NCBI RefSeq assembly: GCF_000312045.1
Contig: NZ_HE978634.1
Coordinates: 159,903 to 223,902 of the forward strand
DNA length: 64,000 nt
Origin: Noviherbaspirillum massiliense JC206
GTDB taxonomy: Bacteria; Pseudomonadota; Gammaproteobacteria; Burkholderiales; Burkholderiaceae_D
Reading direction: 5' to 3'
Below are positions 38,204 through 50,295 of the stretch, in pieces; position 1 is the first letter of the stretch, and every line of letters starts with the position of its first letter. Below the pieces are notes generated by a model that saw nothing but the letters and a program-made list of their open reading frames with translations, was not told the DNA's origin and searched no databases. The translations under genes were made by a program, and so were the position numbers.

Positions 38204-38324
38204 GGCTTTCGGATAAGGATGAATGTTTAAATTCGGTAATTCCGGGTCGGCTCAAACACATATAGCCAAAGAGCCTTGCACCAAAAAAATCGTTGCGGAA
38301 TCGCCGACGCAAAGCTTGCGACCA

Positions 38325-38687
38325 TCAGTCTCCGTTTTGCTCCCGCTCCATCAATTTGCGATTCGCTTTTTCCTCGATCCCTGAAATGCCTTCGCGGCGA
38401 GCCAGTTCATTCAATACATCCTGCGGCGTCAGGTCGAATTGTGCCAGCATGATCATTGAATGGAACCACAAATCGGCACACTCATACAGTACCTTGGACT
38501 TGTCGCCGGTAAAGCGCGCGTCCTTGGCTGCCATCACGGTTTCGGTGGCTTCTTCACCGATTTTTTTCAGGATCGCATCGTCACCCTTGGAAAACAGGCG
38601 GGCCACATAGGACTTGTCCGGATCCCCGCCGTTGACCAGTTTGCGTGATTCGATCACATTGGCCAGGCGTTTCAGTGTTTCACTCAT
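38325..38687 (-). CDS. hisE: phosphoribosyl-ATP diphosphatase
   Basis: A 120-residue all-alpha MazG-like enzyme that splits diphosphate from PR-ATP in histidine synthesis. Metal-binding acidic motifs are [15 protein letters not shown] and [13 protein letters not shown]. The start at 38687 (MSETLKR) is chosen over 38702. It is separate from hisI, unlike the fused enterobacterial gene. Confidence 0.95.
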   Translation of the reverse strand: MSETLKRLANVIESRKLVNGGDPDKSYVARLFSKGDDAILKKIGEEATETVMAAKDARFTGDKSKVLYECADLWFHSMIMLAQFDLTPQDVLNELARREGISGIEEKANRKLMEREQNGD

Positions 38688-38751
38688 ATATTTCGACGGC
38701 ATGGCCGTCTTCCGCTCTCAGCCGGGACAGGCCAATTGGCGCACCCCATGT

Positions 38752-39156
38752 TCACTTGTAAATATGTTCCGGATCTTTCAGCACCGGTTCGACGGCTTCC
38801 CAAGTGCCGTTGTCGGCGGCGCCTTCGAACTTCTGATAAAAGCAGGAATGCCGGCCGGTGTGACAGGCGATTTTGCCGACCTGCTCCACCTTGAGCAGCA
38901 CCACGTCTTCGTCGCAGTCCAGGCGAATTTCATGCACTTTCTGGATATGGCCTGACTCTTCGCCCTTGTGCCACAGCTTCTTGCGCGAGCGGCTCCAATA
39001 CACCGCTTCGCCCAGCTCCACCGTCCGGGCCAGCGCCTCCCGGTTCATCCAGGCAAACATCAGCACATCGTTGGAGCCAGCTTCCTGCGCGATGACCGGC
39101 ACCAGGCCGTGCTCATCCCATTTCACCTTGTTCAGCCAGGCTGCCCGTATATTCAT
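38752..39156 (-). CDS. hisI: phosphoribosyl-AMP cyclohydrolase
   Basis: A 134-residue zinc enzyme that opens the purine ring of PR-AMP. Metal and zinc residues are in [15 protein letters not shown] and [11 protein letters not shown]. The ATG overlaps the hisF stop (ATGA), fixing the start at 39156 although the frame stays open upstream within hisF. Confidence 0.95.
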   Translation of the reverse strand: MNIRAAWLNKVKWDEHGLVPVIAQEAGSNDVLMFAWMNREALARTVELGEAVYWSRSRKKLWHKGEESGHIQKVHEIRLDCDEDVVLLKVEQVGKIACHTGRHSCFYQKFEGAADNGTWEAVEPVLKDPEHIYK

Positions 39157-39917
39157 GCCAGTCTCATCGGGATGTTGCGCTCGGCCATGAAACGCTTGGC
39201 TTCCTGGACCGTATGCTGGCCGTAATGGAAGATGCTGGCGGCCAGCACCGCGTCTGCCTTGCCGACCTGGATACCATCCGCCAGATCCTGCAGTCCGCCC
39301 ACGCCGCCGGAAGCGATCACGGGAACCGATACCGCGTCCGATACCGCGCGCGTCAGTGCAAGATCGAAGCCGCTGCGGGTGCCGTCGCGATCCATGCTGG
39401 TCAGGAGGATTTCGCCGACACCCAGGCTTTCCATCTTTTGTGCCCACTCGACCACGTCAAGACCGGTCGGCTTGCGTCCGCCATGAGTGAACACTTCCCA
39501 CTTGCCTTCGCCGGCCTTCTTGGCGTCAATCGCCACCACGATGCATTGGGAACCGTACTTCTGGGAAGCGTCAAACACCAGTTGTGGGTTGGCAACCGCA
39601 GCACTGTTGACGCTGATCTTGTCGGCTCCGGCATTCAGCAGGCGGCGCACATCGTCCACCGTGCGCACGCCACCGCCCACCGTCAGGGGAATGAATACCT
39701 GGGATGCCACTGCTTCGATGATGTGCAGGATCAGGTCGCGTTCGTCGGAAGTGGCGGTGATGTCAAGGAATGTCAGCTCATCCGCGCCCTGCTCGTCGTA
39801 GCGCCGCGCGATTTCCACCGGATCACCGGCATCGCGCAGCTCGACGAAATTGACGCCCTTGACCACACGGCCGGCAGTCACGTCCAGGCAAGGGATGATG
39901 CGTTTGGCAAGGGTCAT
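39153..39917 (-). CDS. hisF: imidazole glycerol phosphate synthase cyclase subunit
   Basis: A 254-residue TIM barrel that, with HisH, makes imidazole glycerol phosphate and AICAR. The catalytic aspartates are in [15 protein letters not shown] and VVAIDAKK. It overlaps hisA by four bases. Confidence 0.97.
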   Translation of the reverse strand: MTLAKRIIPCLDVTAGRVVKGVNFVELRDAGDPVEIARRYDEQGADELTFLDITATSDERDLILHIIEAVASQVFIPLTVGGGVRTVDDVRRLLNAGADKISVNSAAVANPQLVFDASQKYGSQCIVVAIDAKKAGEGKWEVFTHGGRKPTGLDVVEWAQKMESLGVGEILLTSMDRDGTRSGFDLALTRAVSDAVSVPVIASGGVGGLQDLADGIQVGKADAVLAASIFHYGQHTVQEAKRFMAERNIPMRLA

Positions 39918-40708
39918 GCTTCGTCTTCTTCTGCCGCTTCTTCAAAGCCGCTCAGTTCATCCGCCCGGTCCTGCGCTGCACGCAGATCGAGGGTTCCTTC
40001 ATAAATCGAGCGGCCGCAGATCACGCCTTCGATGCCCTCATCCTGAACTGCGCATAGTGCTTCGACATCCTTGATGTCATGCACGCCGCCGGATGCGATC
40101 ACCGGGATGGTCATGCTCTTGGCCAGCTTGACCGTCGCCTCAATGTTGACGCCGGCCATCATGCCGTCGCGTCCGATGTCGGTGTAGACAATGGCTTCGC
40201 AGCCGTAATCCTCAAATTTTTTTGCCAGGTCGATCACTTCATGCCCGGACAGCTTGCTCCAGCCATCGGTAGCCACCTTACCATCCTTGGCGTCGAGGCC
40301 GACGATGATCTGGCCGGGGAAGGCGCTGCACGCATCATGTAGAAAGCCGGGATTCTTCACTGCCGCCGTGCCGATGATGATGTAAGACAGGCCGTCGTCC
40401 AGATAGCGCTCGATCGTGTCGAGGTCGCGGATACCGCCGCCCAGCTGAATGGGAATTTCTTCGGTGTCGTTCTCGACGGCGAACTCGCGCACGGCCTTGA
40501 TGATCGCCTTCACCGCCGCCTCGTTCTTGGGCTTGCCGGCGAACGCGCCGTTCAGATCCACCAGATGCAGCCGTCGTGCACCCTGTTTCAGCCAATGCCG
40601 CGCCATTTCGGCGGGGTCTTCGGAAAACACGGTGGCTTTGTCCATATCGCCTTGTTTGAGGCGCACACAATGACCGTCCTTAAGGTCGATGGCAGGTATG
40701 AGCAGCAT
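39914..40708 (-). CDS. hisA: phosphoribosylformimino-AICAR ribotide isomerase
   Basis: A 264-residue TIM barrel that isomerises ProFAR to PRFAR. The catalytic Asp D8 is in [11 protein letters not shown], with the partner in [11 protein letters not shown]. The last 12 residues are an acidic tail (EEAAEEDEA) beyond the barrel. Confidence 0.96.
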   Translation of the reverse strand: MLLIPAIDLKDGHCVRLKQGDMDKATVFSEDPAEMARHWLKQGARRLHLVDLNGAFAGKPKNEAAVKAIIKAVREFAVENDTEEIPIQLGGGIRDLDTIERYLDDGLSYIIIGTAAVKNPGFLHDACSAFPGQIIVGLDAKDGKVATDGWSKLSGHEVIDLAKKFEDYGCEAIVYTDIGRDGMMAGVNIEATVKLAKSMTIPVIASGGVHDIKDVEALCAVQDEGIEGVICGRSIYEGTLDLRAAQDRADELSGFEEAAEEDEA

Positions 40709-40773
40709 GGCTACATTCGGTGTGGATTGAGGTTAAGTGGGTGAGTGAAAGTATGCCTTGTCACGATCGGCAA

Positions 40774-41412
40774 TCAGGGCTTCCAATTTACGAAATTTTT
40801 GTACAGTTGCAAACCCGCTGTTGCGCTTTTTTCCGGATGAAACTGAGTCGCGAAAATATTATCCCGGGCGACGACGCTGGTAAAACGTGTGCCGTAGATC
40901 GTTTCCCCGGCGATGTGCGCCGGATTGGCGGGCTGCGCATAATAACTGTGCACGAAGTAGAAGAAACTGTTGTCAGCTATACCATTCCACAGCGGATGGG
41001 ACAAGGATTGCCTGACACGGTTCCAGCCCATCTGTGGCACCTTGAAGCGCGAACCGTCTTCCTGCAGCAAGCCGTCGAGGCGAAAGCGCATCACCTTACC
41101 CGGCAGTAATCCCAGCCCCTGGGTATCGCCTTCCTCGCTCCAGTCGAACAGCAGTTGCTCGCCGACGCACACGCCAAACAGCGGTTTGGAGCGCGAAGCT
41201 TCGACCACCGCTTCCTGCAGGCCGGACTCGCGCAGGCAGCGCATGCAGTCGCGCATGGCCCCCTGCCCTGGCAGGACCAGACGGTCGGCAGAACGCAGGT
41301 CCGCCACCTCGCCGGAAATGCGGACATCGGCTTCCGGGGCGACATGGCGCAGTGCCTGCGCGACAGAGCGCAGGTTGCCCATGCCGTAATCCACTACAAC
41401 GATCTTGTTCAT
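40774..41412 (-). CDS. hisH: imidazole glycerol phosphate synthase glutaminase subunit
   Basis: A 212-residue class I glutaminase that supplies ammonia to HisF. C82 is in [12 protein letters not shown], and His and Glu are in ATQFHPEKS. The oxyanion segment reads GVCVGEQ where many HisH have GICLGMQ, a mild variation. Confidence 0.95.
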   Translation of the reverse strand: MNKIVVVDYGMGNLRSVAQALRHVAPEADVRISGEVADLRSADRLVLPGQGAMRDCMRCLRESGLQEAVVEASRSKPLFGVCVGEQLLFDWSEEGDTQGLGLLPGKVMRFRLDGLLQEDGSRFKVPQMGWNRVRQSLSHPLWNGIADNSFFYFVHSYYAQPANPAHIAGETIYGTRFTSVVARDNIFATQFHPEKSATAGLQLYKNFVNWKP

Positions 41413-41453
41413 CTCAAAAGTCTTGAACGGAATGCGCAGCAGAATCGCTGCAC

Positions 41454-42050
41454 TTACAGGCTACCCTTGGTCGACGGGATGGTACCGGCTGCGCGTGGAT
41501 CGAGTTCCGCGGCCATGCGCAAGGCACGGCCGAAGGCCTTGAACACGGTTTCGCATTGATGATGGGCGTTTTCGCCGCGCAGATTGTCGATGTGCAGCGT
41601 GACCAGCGCGTGGTTGACGAAGCCCTGGAAAAATTCATGCGTCAGGTCAACGTCGAATGCACCGATCATGGCTCGCTTGAAGGGCACGTGGAACTCCAGG
41701 CCCGGGCGGCCGGAAAAATCCACCACCACCCGCGACAGCGCCTCGTCCAGCGGCACATAGGCATGGCCGTAACGGCGGATGCCCTTCTTGTCACCGATGG
41801 CCTTGGCAAATGCCTGGCCCAGCGTGATGCCGACGTCTTCGACCGTGTGGTGCGCATCGATGTGCAGGTCGCCCGTGGCTTCGATCTGGAGGTCGATCAG
41901 GCCGTGGCGGGCGATCTGGTCGAGCATGTGATCGAGGAAAGGCACGCCGGTATTCAGCCTTTGCTGGCCGGTGCCATCAAGGTTGATCGAGACGCGGATT
42001 TGCGTCTCGTTGGTATTGCGGCTGACTTCGGCGACGCGTGGCGTAGGCAT
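41454..42050 (-). CDS. hisB: imidazoleglycerol-phosphate dehydratase
   Basis: A 198-residue monofunctional dehydratase (no phosphatase domain), with manganese ligands in [22 protein letters not shown] and NDHHQCE-type repeats ([13 protein letters not shown]). Histidinol-phosphatase must be encoded elsewhere. Confidence 0.96.
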   Translation of the reverse strand: MPTPRVAEVSRNTNETQIRVSINLDGTGQQRLNTGVPFLDHMLDQIARHGLIDLQIEATGDLHIDAHHTVEDVGITLGQAFAKAIGDKKGIRRYGHAYVPLDEALSRVVVDFSGRPGLEFHVPFKRAMIGAFDVDLTHEFFQGFVNHALVTLHIDNLRGENAHHQCETVFKAFGRALRMAAELDPRAAGTIPSTKGSL

Positions 42051-42070
42051 GTTAGAACGGATACGAGAAA

Positions 42071-43147
42071 TTAGGATGCGAGCGCGGCTTTGAGCGCATC
42101 AAGGAATAGTCGGTTTTCTTCCGGTGTGCTGACGGTCACCCGCAAGCAGTTTTCCAGCAATTTGTGCATTTTACCGACATTTTTGATCAAAACCTTTTTC
42201 TGCAGCAGGTTTGAAAAAACAGGGTCGGCGCCCGGCACGCGAAACAGCAGGAAATTGGCTGCCGAAGGGAAAACTTCTACACCGGGCAGTGCCGCCAGCG
42301 CCGCCGCGAGTCTGGTACGTTCCTCGCGCAGATTCGCGGCCTGAGCATCGAGCACCTGCACGTGGTCGAGCACGAATTCCGCCGCGGCCTGGGTCAGCAC
42401 ATTGATGTTGTAGGGAGGCCGCACCTTGTCGAATTCCGCCAGCAAGGCGCTGCTGGCGGACATGTAGCCGAGGCGGATGCCGGCCAGACCAAGCTTGGAC
42501 ACGGTGCGCATCACGACCAGGTTCTCGAACTCCGCGAGGCGCGGCATGAAGCTGGTTTGGGCGAACGGCTGGTAGGCTTCGTCGACCACCACGATGCCGG
42601 AGTCGCCGACTGCACCGATGATTTCCAGCATGTCGTCCGCATCGAACAGGTTGCCGGTGGGATTGTTGGGATAAGCGAGGTAAGTAATCGCTGGCTTGTG
42701 CTGCGCGATCGCGGCCAGCATGGCCGCCTTGTCCAGCGTGAAATCCGGCTTGAGCGGTACGCCGATGAATTCCATGCCGGCGAACCTGGCTGACATCCCG
42801 TACATCACGAATCCGGGCAGCGGCGCCAATGCCTTGGCGCCCGGCTTGGCACAGGCGACTGAAATCATCGAAATCAATTCATCCGAGCCGTTGCCTAGCA
42901 CCACGTCGAAGCCGGCCGGCACGCCCAGCCCGGTGCGGATCTTCGCCTTCAATTCGGTATAGGACGGCACTGGATAGCGGTTCATCGCTACATCCGCCAG
43001 GCGCGCCGCCAGCTCCCGGCGCAGCTCCGGCGGCAGGGTGTAGGGATTTTCCATCGCATCGAGCTTGACGAAGCCGGAAGCGTCCGGCACGGGATATGCA
43101 GCCAGCGCGCGGACGTCGGAACGAATGATGTTTTCAATGACAGACAT
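42071..43147 (-). CDS. hisC: histidinol-phosphate aminotransferase
   Basis: A 358-residue PLP enzyme. The Schiff-base Lys is in [16 protein letters not shown] and the PLP phosphate region in GNGSDELI. The start at 43147 (MSVIENIIR) follows AAGAG. A 69-bp gap separates it from the methyltransferase upstream. Confidence 0.95.
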   Translation of the reverse strand: MSVIENIIRSDVRALAAYPVPDASGFVKLDAMENPYTLPPELRRELAARLADVAMNRYPVPSYTELKAKIRTGLGVPAGFDVVLGNGSDELISMISVACAKPGAKALAPLPGFVMYGMSARFAGMEFIGVPLKPDFTLDKAAMLAAIAQHKPAITYLAYPNNPTGNLFDADDMLEIIGAVGDSGIVVVDEAYQPFAQTSFMPRLAEFENLVVMRTVSKLGLAGIRLGYMSASSALLAEFDKVRPPYNINVLTQAAAEFVLDHVQVLDAQAANLREERTRLAAALAALPGVEVFPSAANFLLFRVPGADPVFSNLLQKKVLIKNVGKMHKLLENCLRVTVSTPEENRLFLDALKAALAS

Positions 43148-43216
43148 GGTTGTAGGCTCTTGGTATCGTTCAAATTGCAAAAGGCAGCGGGCCGGACATG
43201 CTCTTTCCAAGCGGCT

Positions 43217-43987
43217 TCAGGCAGCAAGATCCTTGTCCAGCGCCATCAGCCGGGCCTCGGCCAGCTCGCAGTATTCCGGATTCAATTCGAAGCCGACGAA
43301 CTGGCGTCCGCAGCGCCTGGCCGCAACCGCCGTGGTGCCACTGCCGAGGAAGGGATCGAGCACGATGCCGCCGGGCGGGCAGGATGCCTTGACCATGCGC
43401 TCGATGATTTCCAGCGGTTTTTGCGTCGGATGATCGGCACGCTCGCGATGCTCGCGGTGCAGGCGCGACACGCTCCACACATCTTTCGGGTTGTAGCCGA
43501 TCTCCAGCCATTTCGCGCCGACAAAGATCGAGCGCGACCGTGCCTTCTTGGTTTCGGCATCGTAAGGAATGCGCACCGCATCGAGGTCGAAATAGTAGTC
43601 GCGCGCCTTCACAAAGAACCCGATGGTGTCATGCACCGATGAAAACCGGCGGGTGCTGCCGCCCATCGACGGCACGCGGCGATCCCAGATGATTTCGTTG
43701 ACCATGGTCATGCGCTGCTTCAGCATCACGAACACTTCCGGCGAATAGCGCCAGGTCAGGAACACATACAGGCTGCCATTGGGCTTCAGCTTCGGCAGCG
43801 CGATATCGATCCAGCGCGCCATCCACTCAAGGTAGGCAGCAGTTTCCAGCTTGTCGGAATCGTTGCCGTAATCCTTGCCGAGACCGTAAGGCGGATCGGC
43901 GATCACGAGGTCGATCACGCCGTCGGGAATACGCGCCATCCCGGCCAGCGCATCCTCGCAATGCACCTGGTTCAGCCAGGCGCTCAC
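43217..43987 (-). CDS. solitary beta-class DNA methyltransferase inside the his operon
   Basis: A 256-residue amino-methyltransferase (N6-adenine or N4-cytosine). The catalytic motif IV DPPYGLG comes before the SAM-binding motif I DPFLGSGTTAVAA, with HPTQKP (motif X) between, which defines the beta class. No restriction endonuclease is nearby, so it is an orphan. It sits 19 bp after hisD and 69 bp before hisC on the same strand and is probably co-transcribed with histidine synthesis. Its recognition site cannot be read from the sequence. Confidence 0.88.
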   Translation of the reverse strand: MSAWLNQVHCEDALAGMARIPDGVIDLVIADPPYGLGKDYGNDSDKLETAAYLEWMARWIDIALPKLKPNGSLYVFLTWRYSPEVFVMLKQRMTMVNEIIWDRRVPSMGGSTRRFSSVHDTIGFFVKARDYYFDLDAVRIPYDAETKKARSRSIFVGAKWLEIGYNPKDVWSVSRLHREHRERADHPTQKPLEIIERMVKASCPPGGIVLDPFLGSGTTAVAARRCGRQFVGFELNPEYCELAEARLMALDKDLAA

Positions 43988-44006
43988 GGATGAACCCGTA
44001 CCTGGC

Positions 44007-45320
44007 TCATTTCAGCCGGTATTCCGCGGATTTGGCATGCGCCTGCAAGCCTTCGCCATAGGCGAGTTCCGCCGCGATCTTGCCGAGTGTCTGTGCACCG
44101 GCTTCGCTCACCTGGATGATGCTCGAGCGCTTCTGGAAGTCATAGACTCCGAGCGGCGAGGAAAAGCGCGCTGTGCGCGAAGTCGGCAGCACGTGGTTCG
44201 GGCCGGCGCAATAATCGCCGAGTGATTCGGATGAAAAGCGCCCGAGGAACATGGCGCCCGCATGGCGGATCCTGTTCGCCCATTGCTGCGGGTTATCCGC
44301 GGAAATCTCGAGATGCTCGGCAGCGATCAGGTTGGCGATGTCACAGGCCTCTACCATGTCGCGCACCTTGACCAGCGCACCGCGATTAGTGAGCGAAGTG
44401 CGGATCACGTCCTTGCGCGGCATCCCATCGAGTTGCCGGTTGATGCTGGCTTCAACCTTGGCGATATACAGGGCATCGGGGCAGAGCAGGATCGATTGCG
44501 CCAGCTCGTCATGCTCGGCCTGCGAAAACAAGTCCATCGCCACCCAGTCCGGATCCGTGCTGCCATCGCAGATCACCAGGATTTCCGACGGGCCGGCGAT
44601 CATGTCGATGCCGACCACGCCGAACACGCGGCGCTTGGCGGCGGCCACATAGGCATTGCCGGGGCCGACGATCTTGTCGACCTGGGGAATCGTCGCCGTG
44701 CCATAAGCCAGCGCGCCGACCGCTTGGGCGCCGCCGATGGTAAATACTCGGTCGACACCGGCAATCGCCGCCGCTGCCAGCACCAGCTCATTCTTCACGG
44801 CGCCCGGCGTCGGCACCACCATGATGACTTCCTGCACGCCCGCCACCTTGGCGGGAATCGCATTCATCAGCACCGACGACGGATAGGCAGCCTTTCCGCC
44901 CGGCACATAGATGCCGACGCGATCCAGCGGCGTGACTTTTTGACCAAGCACGGTGCCGTCCGCTTCGGTGAAGGTGAAGCCGTCGGAGCCGCATTCCTGC
45001 TTCTGCCGCTCGTGGTAGGCGCGCACCCGGTCGGCAGCGGCCTGCAGTGCGTTGCGCCGGGCCGGCGGCAAGCCGTTCAGCGCCGCCTGCAATTCATGCC
45101 GGCCGATTTCCAGGCTGGCGATGCTGCCGGCATCCAGCCGGTCAAAGCGGTTGGTGCATTCCAGTACCGCCGCATCGCCGCGCGCCTTCACATCCGCCAG
45201 AATCTGGGCGGCAGCACGATCGATCACCTCGTCTTCGCTGGCTTCGAAGGCCAGCACGGAAGCAAGCTGCTGCCTGAAATCAGGATGGGTCGAGTCGAGC
45301 TTTCGGATCTGGATGGACAT
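44007..45320 (-). CDS. hisD: histidinol dehydrogenase
   Basis: A 437-residue zinc- and NAD-dependent enzyme that carries out the last two steps of histidine synthesis. The conserved [20 protein letters not shown] and [11 protein letters not shown] segments are present. It follows hisG by 7 bp. Confidence 0.97.
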   Translation of the reverse strand: MSIQIRKLDSTHPDFRQQLASVLAFEASEDEVIDRAAAQILADVKARGDAAVLECTNRFDRLDAGSIASLEIGRHELQAALNGLPPARRNALQAAADRVRAYHERQKQECGSDGFTFTEADGTVLGQKVTPLDRVGIYVPGGKAAYPSSVLMNAIPAKVAGVQEVIMVVPTPGAVKNELVLAAAAIAGVDRVFTIGGAQAVGALAYGTATIPQVDKIVGPGNAYVAAAKRRVFGVVGIDMIAGPSEILVICDGSTDPDWVAMDLFSQAEHDELAQSILLCPDALYIAKVEASINRQLDGMPRKDVIRTSLTNRGALVKVRDMVEACDIANLIAAEHLEISADNPQQWANRIRHAGAMFLGRFSSESLGDYCAGPNHVLPTSRTARFSSPLGVYDFQKRSSIIQVSEAGAQTLGKIAAELAYGEGLQAHAKSAEYRLK

Positions 45321-45327
45321 GATTTTC

Positions 45328-45977
45328 TCAGCGGGCTTTGGATGCTCTGTCGAACGCTTCCAGGATAGGCTGCAGGCGTTCGCGCTTCAATTTCAGTGCG
45401 GCCTGGTTGACGATCAGCCGCGACGAGATATCCATGATGTGCTCGACTTCCACCAGGTTGTTAGCGCGCAGGGTGCTGCCGGTGCTGACGAGGTCCACGA
45501 TCGCATCCGACAGGCCGACCAGCGGCCCCAGCTCCATCGAGCCGTACAGCTTGATCAGGTCCACGTGCACGCCCTTGGCCGCGAAATGCTCGCGTGCGGT
45601 CTGCACATACTTGGTCGCCACCCGCAAGCGCGCACCCTGGTGCACCGCGCTCGCATAATCGAAGCCGGCTGGCACCGCTACTGACAGCCTGCACTTGGCG
45701 ATATTCAGGTCGATCGGCTGATACAAGCCCTCGCCGCCATGCTCGATCAGTACGTCCTTGCCGGCCACCCCGAAATCGGCGGCACCGTACTGGACATAGG
45801 TCGGCACATCGGAAGCGCGCACGATGACCACTCGCACCTGGGGATCATTGGTGGGCAGGATCAGCTTGCGCGAGGTTTCCGGATCTTCGGTCACCGTGAT
45901 GCCTGCAGCCTTCAGCAGCGGCAAGGTTTCTTCGAAGATGCGTCCCTTGGACAGAGCGAGGGTCAGTTGCTGGCTCA

Positions 45978-45978
<1 letters not shown>
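45328..45978 (-). CDS. hisG: ATP phosphoribosyltransferase, short form
   Basis: A 216-residue catalytic subunit of the HisGS type, which lacks the C-terminal regulatory domain and needs HisZ for activity and feedback control. No hisZ is in the window. The PRPP loop is [13 protein letters not shown]. It overlaps the murA stop by one base. Confidence 0.96.
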
Positions 45979-47464
<1,486 letters not shown>

Positions 47465-47490
47465 GGTTTTGCTTCTTCAAATGAATGCGA

Positions 47491-48246
47491 TCAGTGGCGC
47501 AGCTTGTAGCCGCGCTTGAGCAGCTGGATGGCAAAGCTGGCCAGCAGCACAAAGAATACGGCAACGATCGTCAGGCTTCTGAGCGGATCGATATCGGACT
47601 GGCCGAAGAAACCGTAGCGGAAGCCGTCGATCATATAAAAAAACGGGTTGAAATGCGACACTGCCTGCCAGAAGGGCGGCAGCGAGTGGATCGAGTAAAA
47701 CACGCCGGACAGGAAGGTTGCCGGCATGATCAGAAAATTCTGGAACGCCGCCAGCTGGTCAAACTTTTCCGCCCAGATGCCTGCGACCAGGCCCATGGTG
47801 CCCAAGATCGCCGCGCCCAGGAGGGCAAATGCGACAATCCACCACGGCGCGACAAAGGACAGCTTCGCAAACCACGCGGTGATCAGGAAAACGCCGGCCC
47901 CGACCGCAAGGCCGCGCACCATGGCCGCCAGCACATAGGCGCCAAACAGTTCCCAATGCGAGAGCGGGGGCAGCAGCACGAACACCAGGTTGCCGGTGAT
48001 CTTCGACTGGATCAGGGACGACGAGCTGTTGGCGAAGGAATTCTGCAGCACGCTCATCATCACCAGGCCCGGGATCAGGAAGGAGGTATAGCGCACGTCC
48101 TTGTAGACCTGCACATGGTCCTGCAGCACATGGCCGAAGATCAGCAGGTAGAGCATCGCAGTCAGGATTGGTGCGCTGATGGTCTGGGTCGCCACCTTCC
48201 AGAAACGCAGCACTTCCTTGTAAAACAGCGTTTGAAAGCCGATCAT
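47491..48246 (-). CDS. ABC-2 type transporter permease
   Basis: A 251-residue permease with six hydrophobic helices, of the YadH/NodJ group (SALVESS-like region NSSSSLIQSKITGN; SGVFYSIHSLPPFWQ). It overlaps its ATPase gene by four bases. The substrate is unknown; the setting beside mla and murA hints at envelope function. Confidence 0.9.
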   Translation of the reverse strand: MIGFQTLFYKEVLRFWKVATQTISAPILTAMLYLLIFGHVLQDHVQVYKDVRYTSFLIPGLVMMSVLQNSFANSSSSLIQSKITGNLVFVLLPPLSHWELFGAYVLAAMVRGLAVGAGVFLITAWFAKLSFVAPWWIVAFALLGAAILGTMGLVAGIWAEKFDQLAAFQNFLIMPATFLSGVFYSIHSLPPFWQAVSHFNPFFYMIDGFRYGFFGQSDIDPLRSLTIVAVFFVLLASFAIQLLKRGYKLRH

Positions 48247-49154
48247 TTTTCGCCTTCCATGATCTGGATGAACACATCTTCCAGGTCGGCCTGCTGCAGG
48301 TGCATGTCCTCGATGACCGCGCCGGCTTCGCGCAGCGTGGCGAGGATGGGCTCGACCTCGATGTATTCATTGACGCGCAGGGTGTACTTGCGCCCTGCCA
48401 CCAGTTCGTCCGGATGCGACACCAGCGGTTTCAGCGCTTCCGGCAGGCCTCCCTTTGCCAGGCGCAGCACCAGCTGCGATCCGGAGATGCGCTTGAGCAG
48501 CGCACTGGTCGAATCCAGCGCCACCACCCTGCCCGCCTTCAGCATCGCGATGCGGTTGCATAGGGCTTGCGCCTCTTCCAGGTAATGGGTGGTCAGCACA
48601 ATCGTGTGGCCTTCCCGGTTGAGGCGGGTGATGAATTTCCACAGCGTCTGGCGCAATTCGACATCGACGCCGGCAGTCGGCTCATCGAGCACGATGACAG
48701 GAGGCTTGTGCACCAGTGCCTGCGCCACCAGCACGCGCCGCTTCATGCCACCCGACAAGGCACGCATATTGGTGTCCGCCTTGCCCGCAAGATCGAGGTT
48801 TTCCATTACCTCGTCGATCCACTTGTCGTTGTTCTTCAGGCCGAAGTAGCCGGACTGCATGCGCAGGGTTTCGCGCACCGTGAAGAATGGGTCGAACACC
48901 AGTTCCTGCGGCACCACGCCCAGCCTGCGGCGTGCTTCACGATAATCGCGCACCACATCATAGCCATGAATCGCCACGTGACCGGCATCTGCGCGATTCA
49001 GTCCCGCAATAATGGAAATCAGTGTCGTCTTGCCGGCTCCGTTCGGCCCCAGCAGACCGAAAAACTCGCCCGGCTCGATTGAGAGCGACACACCGCCCAA
49101 GGCCTGCAGCGCCTTGTAGCGTTTTTCGACATTGACAATCTGAAGAGCAGCCAT
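48243..49154 (-). CDS. ABC transporter ATP-binding protein
   Basis: A 303-residue ATPase: Walker A GPNGAGKTT, Q loop, signature LSGGMKRR, Walker B VIVLDEPTAGVD, and a C-terminal extension typical of ABC-2 exporters. The start at 49154 (MAALQIVNVE) is chosen over the upstream ATG at 49202. It forms an exporter with the following permease. Confidence 0.92.
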   Translation of the reverse strand: MAALQIVNVEKRYKALQALGGVSLSIEPGEFFGLLGPNGAGKTTLISIIAGLNRADAGHVAIHGYDVVRDYREARRRLGVVPQELVFDPFFTVRETLRMQSGYFGLKNNDKWIDEVMENLDLAGKADTNMRALSGGMKRRVLVAQALVHKPPVIVLDEPTAGVDVELRQTLWKFITRLNREGHTIVLTTHYLEEAQALCNRIAMLKAGRVVALDSTSALLKRISGSQLVLRLAKGGLPEALKPLVSHPDELVAGRKYTLRVNEYIEVEPILATLREAGAVIEDMHLQQADLEDVFIQIMEGEK

Positions 49155-49226
49155 GCTGGCTTGATATTGTATGGAGAGAAGGCCGAAGTACCGGACGAGC
49201 AATCGTGCCGGCTGGCGAAACCATTG

Positions 49227-49232
49227 ATTATA
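49227..49232 (-). promoter_or_regulatory. candidate -10 before the ABC-ibaG-murA-his run
   Basis: A perfect TATAAT on the minus strand in the 125-bp gap between mlaB and the ABC ATPase gene, 73 bp before the latter. The -35 is not convincing. If real, it separates mla from the downstream genes. Confidence 0.35.
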
Positions 49233-49279
49233 TTGGATTTCCGGCGATTAAGCCGGATGCGCCAAGAGCGGGCGGGAGC

Positions 49280-49585
49280 TTAAGGGCGGTGTCGTGAGCC
49301 GTCCTGCGCGACGCCTGCAGCGTGGCGGTGGATATGCAGCAAATCCGCCACGCCATACAGGGAAGCCAGGTTTTGCAGGCCGGCTGGAATGTTGTGAAAG
49401 GTGAGAGAGTGGCCGGCGCCACGTGCCGCCCGCTGCCATGCAAGGAGGGTGGCAACCGCGGAGGAATCGACCGCAGTCAGCGCGCCTAGGTCGATCTCGG
49501 CCTGTCCGGACGCGATCGCCTGCAGGCCTGCCTCGAACACGGTTTTCGCGTTATTGAAAGTGAGCGTGAGTGCAGGTTTGAACAT
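49280..49585 (-). CDS. mlaB: STAS-domain protein of the Mla system
   Basis: A 101-residue STAS protein (AEIDLGALTAVDSSAVATLL with the conserved Asp-Ser-Ser) that in E. coli binds and stabilises MlaF. It is the last gene of the mla set and lies 8 bp after mlaC. Confidence 0.88.
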   Translation of the reverse strand: MFKPALTLTFNNAKTVFEAGLQAIASGQAEIDLGALTAVDSSAVATLLAWQRAARGAGHSLTFHNIPAGLQNLASLYGVADLLHIHRHAAGVAQDGSRHRP

Positions 49586-49593
49586 TATCGCAA

Positions 49594-50244
49594 TCAGGAA
49601 GTCTTCCCGTTTTTGCCCGCACTGGCTGCCAGGCGCTTGTTCTTTTCGGTCAGCGTCTTGATCAGGCCATCGATGCCGCCCTTGCTGATTTCCGAGGCAA
49701 AGTTGCCCTTGTAGGTCTCGACCAGCCAGGCGCCGAGCACATTCACGTCATAAATCTTCCAGCCCGAGGCTTCCTTCGCGAGGCGGTAGTTGAGCTGGAT
49801 AGGATCGCCGCCGCGCGGCTGCAACACCTGCGAGCGTACTTCCACTTCGGTATCGGAAGGGTCGGCGCGCATGGGCTTGAACTCCAGCTTTTGATCCCTG
49901 ATTTGAGTGATTGCGCCGGAATAGGTGTAAATCAGCAAGGTGCGGAATTCATTGGTCAGCTGCTTTTGCTGCTCGGGTGTGGCCTGGCGCCAGTAGCGGC
50001 CAGCCGCCAAGGCGGTCATGCGCTGAAAGTCGACATGCGGCAACACCTTGTTTTCCACGAGTTCGAGCACGCGCTTCATGTTGCCGCTCTGAATATCCTT
50101 GTCAGTCTTGGCAGCTTCCAGCACTTCCTGGCTGATCCGCTTGATCAAGGCATCGGGCGCTTCCTGCGCGGCAGCAGGATTGATGAAAGCAAAGAGGCCG
50201 ATGACAAGGCCAAATATTGCAAAAAATTTGTTCAGGATTTTCAT
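49594..50244 (-). CDS. mlaC: periplasmic phospholipid-binding protein MlaC
   Basis: A 216-residue soluble lipid carrier. A signal peptide ends near PAAAQEA, followed by the Ttg2/MlaC fold (VLPHVDFQRMTALAAGRYWRQA, WKIYDVNVLGAWLVETYKGNF). It shuttles phospholipid between the outer-membrane MlaA and the MlaFEDB complex. Confidence 0.94.
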   Translation of the reverse strand: MKILNKFFAIFGLVIGLFAFINPAAAQEAPDALIKRISQEVLEAAKTDKDIQSGNMKRVLELVENKVLPHVDFQRMTALAAGRYWRQATPEQQKQLTNEFRTLLIYTYSGAITQIRDQKLEFKPMRADPSDTEVEVRSQVLQPRGGDPIQLNYRLAKEASGWKIYDVNVLGAWLVETYKGNFASEISKGGIDGLIKTLTEKNKRLAASAGKNGKTS

Positions 50245-50295
50245 GATGTATTAGATTAACTGATTACGATAGGAAGCAAATTACCCGACCGCATC

